This document shows, piece after piece, positions 61,425 to 64,000 of a stretch of DNA of 64,000 nt. Source of the DNA: an uncultured Saprospiraceae bacterium (lineage in GTDB: Bacteria > Bacteroidota > Bacteroidia > Chitinophagales > Saprospiraceae); contig CALFWO010000020.1 of assembly GCA_937928045.1 (NCBI GenBank), forward strand, positions 1 to 64,000, read 5' to 3'. Position 1 is the stretch's first letter. Every line of letters starts with the position of its first letter. Both the position numbers and the translations under genes were made by a program. A model generated the notes under the pieces. That model saw nothing but the letters and a program-made list of their open reading frames with translations. It ran no database searches and was not told the DNA's origin.

Positions 61425-64000
61425 ATGAGAAAACGTTTCACGCCGATATTGAAATTGTCACTTTTAATTACATGCCTGATTACCAACATAAGCATTTTTG
61501 CGCAAATTGATTTGGAGCTTAGTCTAAGTCAATCTAATGATAATCCTACCGCCTGGTCAAACTTTACAGTCACGGCTCAGCTGATCAATAAGGGAACATC
61601 CGCCGCACAGAATATTGCTGTTGCAATTCCAATGGTGGACAATACGAAGTATCAAGGAGGAAATGAGTATACCGCCACTGTGGGATCTTTTTCTCCCTAT
61701 GGATCCCAGCAATGGACACTTCAAAGCCTGGGCGCCAACCAATCAGCCACGCTTACCATTAATCTATTTGCCACTGCTAACGCACCTTCCCCCTCTTATG
61801 CTCAAGTGATGCAGGCAAGTCCAAATGACACCGATAGTACCCCCGGTAATGGGAATGGCTTTTCTGTCAACGAAGATGATGAAGCTTTATCCGTTGGAGG
61901 AGGTGGAAATCCGGTTGGCAATAAAGCAGATCTAGCAATGTCCGACATTACTATTCAAAATAGCGCATCTCCGGGGGATGTTATCAGCTATACTTTTGAT
62001 TTAGAGAATAAGGGTAGCACAACAGCCAATGGTGATTTTAGAATCGCAGTTTACTTGTCAAATAATCCAGGAGCTTCGGGATCTTTAACTGAGGTTGGAG
62101 TAATTAACACTGGAAATATTGGTGTGGGAACTATTCAAGATGTAGCGGGAGCTATTTCAATTCCGGCAAACTACCCTACCGGAACGTCTTATGTTGTATT
62201 CGTCATTGATGCAGATAATGATATTGATGAATCAAATGAAAATAATAATGTTAAGACAAGAGCACTTGCCCTAAACGATAATGGCGGACCTACAGTTGAT
62301 GATTTCTGTGGATTTGAAAAAACGTTTTTTGAGCTAAATCCTGCTGTTACCCAAGATCCTGCGCAGCGCGAAGTCATTGCTTCAACAAGTGAAACCAGCG
62401 ACGGTTATGCTATTAAGGTTACAGAAAGTAATACTGAATATAGAGATCTACTAATTAGCACTGACGGAGATCTCATTAGTTTTAATCCGAATGGAATGCC
62501 TCCAACTTTTCAAGTCCCTACCTTGCCTAGTGGAGCCACTTATGATATAAATGCTCTTGGTCCAAATTCATTTCAAATCGAAGTGAATAATCCCAACGGT
62601 CAATTAATTTTTAACAAAACTTATACTGATGTTACAAGCAGCAATGCAAATCCTCAGGCTTTGTTAAGACCTAGAATATTTGAAAAGAGTAATGGCTACT
62701 ACTTAATGGGCACTTGGGTAAATCCTAATAATGGTTTAGCGACTTTATATCTTATTACTTTAAATTCAAATGGTGTAATACAACAACTTTTTGAAGAACA
62801 GTTGACCATCGATTTTTACTCCTTTAATTACATCGGTATATTACCAAATGACGATTTGCTTTTTACGGTTGATAATAATAGTACAAGAAGTATCAATTAT
62901 GCAAGAATTAATATAAACGGTTTTATATTCAATAATAACATCATAGGTGATCTGGTTTCAAATAGAGTACCTCAGGTAGATTATGTCCCAGCCGAAAATG
63001 CCGTTTACATGTTGATTTATAATGATCCTTGGTCTGAAATTCGAAAAGTATCTACAGAAACGGGAGAAATTATTTGGACTACAAGATTGACTGATGCCTT
63101 TAATCCCAATTCCGCCATCATTAGAATTTTAAATAGAACAAATAGGATGATTCTTACCGATGACGGCGGAGCTATTGTAGCTTATCGGTATAACAATCCT
63201 GTAGGGCCTAATGGAACAGAGATCGGGAAGCTCGATAGTGATGGAAATGCAGTATGGTGGAAAAGTTATGATGAAACTTACAATGTACGAGCAGCAATTG
63301 AAACAAATGACGGAGGATTTTTATTTACTGGAAGAAAAGGTAATGAGTTTACTCTGCTCAAGTTAAATGACATGGGTGATCCTTTACCAGCATGTAATGA
63401 TAACGGAGGAAGTGGCGAAATCGATCTAAGCTTAGCTTTCGATGAGAACAGTATTGATCCTGATATTTGGACAAACTTCAGTACAATATTAACGATTAGC
63501 AATTCGGGATCAGAAACTGCAACTGGCGTCAAAGTAAAAATTAATCAACCTGGGAATTTAGTATTCCAAGGTGGAAACGAATTCAGCATTTCCCGAGGAA
63601 CTTTCCAACCATATGGCAATAAAGTATGGAATATTGGTTCCTTAGCTGCCGGCGCTTCTGCCTCGTTGCAAATCAACTACTTCCTAACGAATAATAATCC
63701 GATGACGGTCTTCGCCGAAGTGATTGGTACAAATGAAGAAGATGGAGATAGCAGTCCCAATAATGGATCTATAGGAAGTCAAAGCGAAGACGATGAAGCC
63801 AATTTATTCATCAATGAAAATAATGGTCAAAATAGTAGATTCAATTCTAGCGATTTGGGTCAAAACCGAGCCTATGTTTTGAATAATATTTATCCGAATC
63901 CAGCCGGTGGCGAAAATGTTAATTTCGTCATTAGCAGTGCATTGGAAGCTACAACAACTTTGAACATTTACAATAGCAATGGACAATTGGTTTATGCGGA
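61425..64000 (+). CDS. Secreted DUF11/CARDB protein with T9SS tail, cut at window end
   Basis: An open frame from ATG 61425 to the right edge without stop (858 codons visible). A signal peptide (MRKRFTPILKLSLLITCLITN..., cleaved before IDLELS) precedes a DUF11-like Ig domain, a CARDB-like domain (ADLAMSDITIQNSASPGDVI) ending in VIDADNDIDESNENNNV, then a long beta-propeller-like region, and a second DUF11 copy similar to the first (IDLSLAFDENSIDPDIWTNF, FQGGNEFSISRGTFQPYG). The final visible stretch (IYPNPAGGENVNFVIS) begins a type A T9SS sorting domain. It lies 155 bp behind the hybrid regulator and is likely its target. Role unknown, surface-exposed. Confidence 0.88.
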   Translation, partial: MRKRFTPILKLSLLITCLITNISIFAQIDLELSLSQSNDNPTAWSNFTVTAQLINKGTSAAQNIAVAIPMVDNTKYQGGNEYTATVGSFSPYGSQQWTLQSLGANQSATLTINLFATANAPSPSYAQVMQASPNDTDSTPGNGNGFSVNEDDEALSVGGGGNPVGNKADLAMSDITIQNSASPGDVISYTFDLENKGSTTANGDFRIAVYLSNNPGASGSLTEVGVINTGNIGVGTIQDVAGAISIPANYPTGTSYVVFVIDADNDIDESNENNNVKTRALALNDNGGPTVDDFCGFEKTFFELNPAVTQDPAQREVIASTSETSDGYAIKVTESNTEYRDLLISTDGDLISFNPNGMPPTFQVPTLPSGATYDINALGPNSFQIEVNNPNGQLIFNKTYTDVTSSNANPQALLRPRIFEKSNGYYLMGTWVNPNNGLATLYLITLNSNGVIQQLFEEQLTIDFYSFNYIGILPNDDLLFTVDNNSTRSINYARININGFIFNNNIIGDLVSNRVPQVDYVPAENAVYMLIYNDPWSEIRKVSTETGEIIWTTRLTDAFNPNSAIIRILNRTNRMILTDDGGAIVAYRYNNPVGPNGTEIGKLDSDGNAVWWKSYDETYNVRAAIETNDGGFLFTGRKGNEFTLLKLNDMGDPLPACNDNGGSGEIDLSLAFDENSIDPDIWTNFSTILTISNSGSETATGVKVKINQPGNLVFQGGNEFSISRGTFQPYGNKVWNIGSLAAGASASLQINYFLTNNNPMTVFAEVIGTNEEDGDSSPNNGSIGSQSEDDEANLFINENNGQNSRFNSSDLGQNRAYVLNNIYPNPAGGENVNFVISSALEATTTLNIYNSNGQLVYA

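Overview
The window looks like AT-rich chromosomal DNA from a member of the Bacteroidota, most likely a marine or aquatic Saprospiria-type bacterium (Lewinella/Haliscomenobacter relatives). Reasons: several secreted proteins carry C-terminal type IX secretion (T9SS) sorting domains; there is an ExbB-ExbD-ExbD-TonB operon; promoters match the Bacteroidota TAnnTTTG -7 element; Shine-Dalgarno sites are scarce; there is a hybrid two-component regulator; and one protein carries repeats of the 'TENDVIQADGCTCAGT' type that I associate with Saprospiraceae (recalled, not searched). No rRNA, tRNA, CRISPR array, transposase or phage structural gene was seen.

Layout. 1-6.2 kb: a multi-PAS sensor protein cut by the left edge, then a TPR protein and an outer-membrane barrel protein. 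6.3-16.3 kb: mixed housekeeping genes (histidine kinase, class IV aminotransferase, biotin carboxylase, S24-type repressor with a small partner gene, tpiA, DUF72, LOG family, ppk1). 16.7-33.5 kb: a large exopolysaccharide locus in two convergent halves. The plus-strand half encodes a Wzc/Wzz-like chain-length protein, Wzx-like flippase, methyltransferase, GT4 glycosyltransferase, two tandem Wzy/WaaL-like polymerase/ligases separated by a 41-codon membrane microprotein, and a half-length TolC-like protein. The minus-strand half encodes a response regulator, a phosphoglycosyl transferase with a receiver-like N-terminus, two GT2 enzymes, and an MBOAT acyltransferase flanked by two SGNH proteins. 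Together these could initiate, polymerise, acylate and export one surface polysaccharide.

34.0-40.8 kb: a secreted lysyl-oxidase-like protein with a T9SS tail (the most striking gene here), an arsenite methyltransferase, and a BNR/sortilin-like repeat lipoprotein that also ends in a T9SS tail. 41.0-48.9 kb: membrane protein, RluA-type pseudouridine synthase, a 52-bp tandem palindromic repeat array, coiled-coil membrane protein, thioredoxin-like protein, UbiX, AraC regulator with a double NTF2-like lipoprotein, and FolC. 49.1-51.7 kb: the TonB energising operon. 51.8-52.4 kb: a non-coding island with three hairpins and six 53-bp repeats that share their 19-nt hairpin design with the first array. 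52.4-56.6 kb: ArsR regulator, then a two-gene beta-oxidation unit. 56.9-64 kb: a metzincin-like lipoprotein, a TPR-containing hybrid sensor/AraC regulator, and a large secreted DUF11/CARDB protein cut by the right edge just inside its T9SS tail.

All functional calls come from reading motifs and translated sequence by eye; no database search was run.
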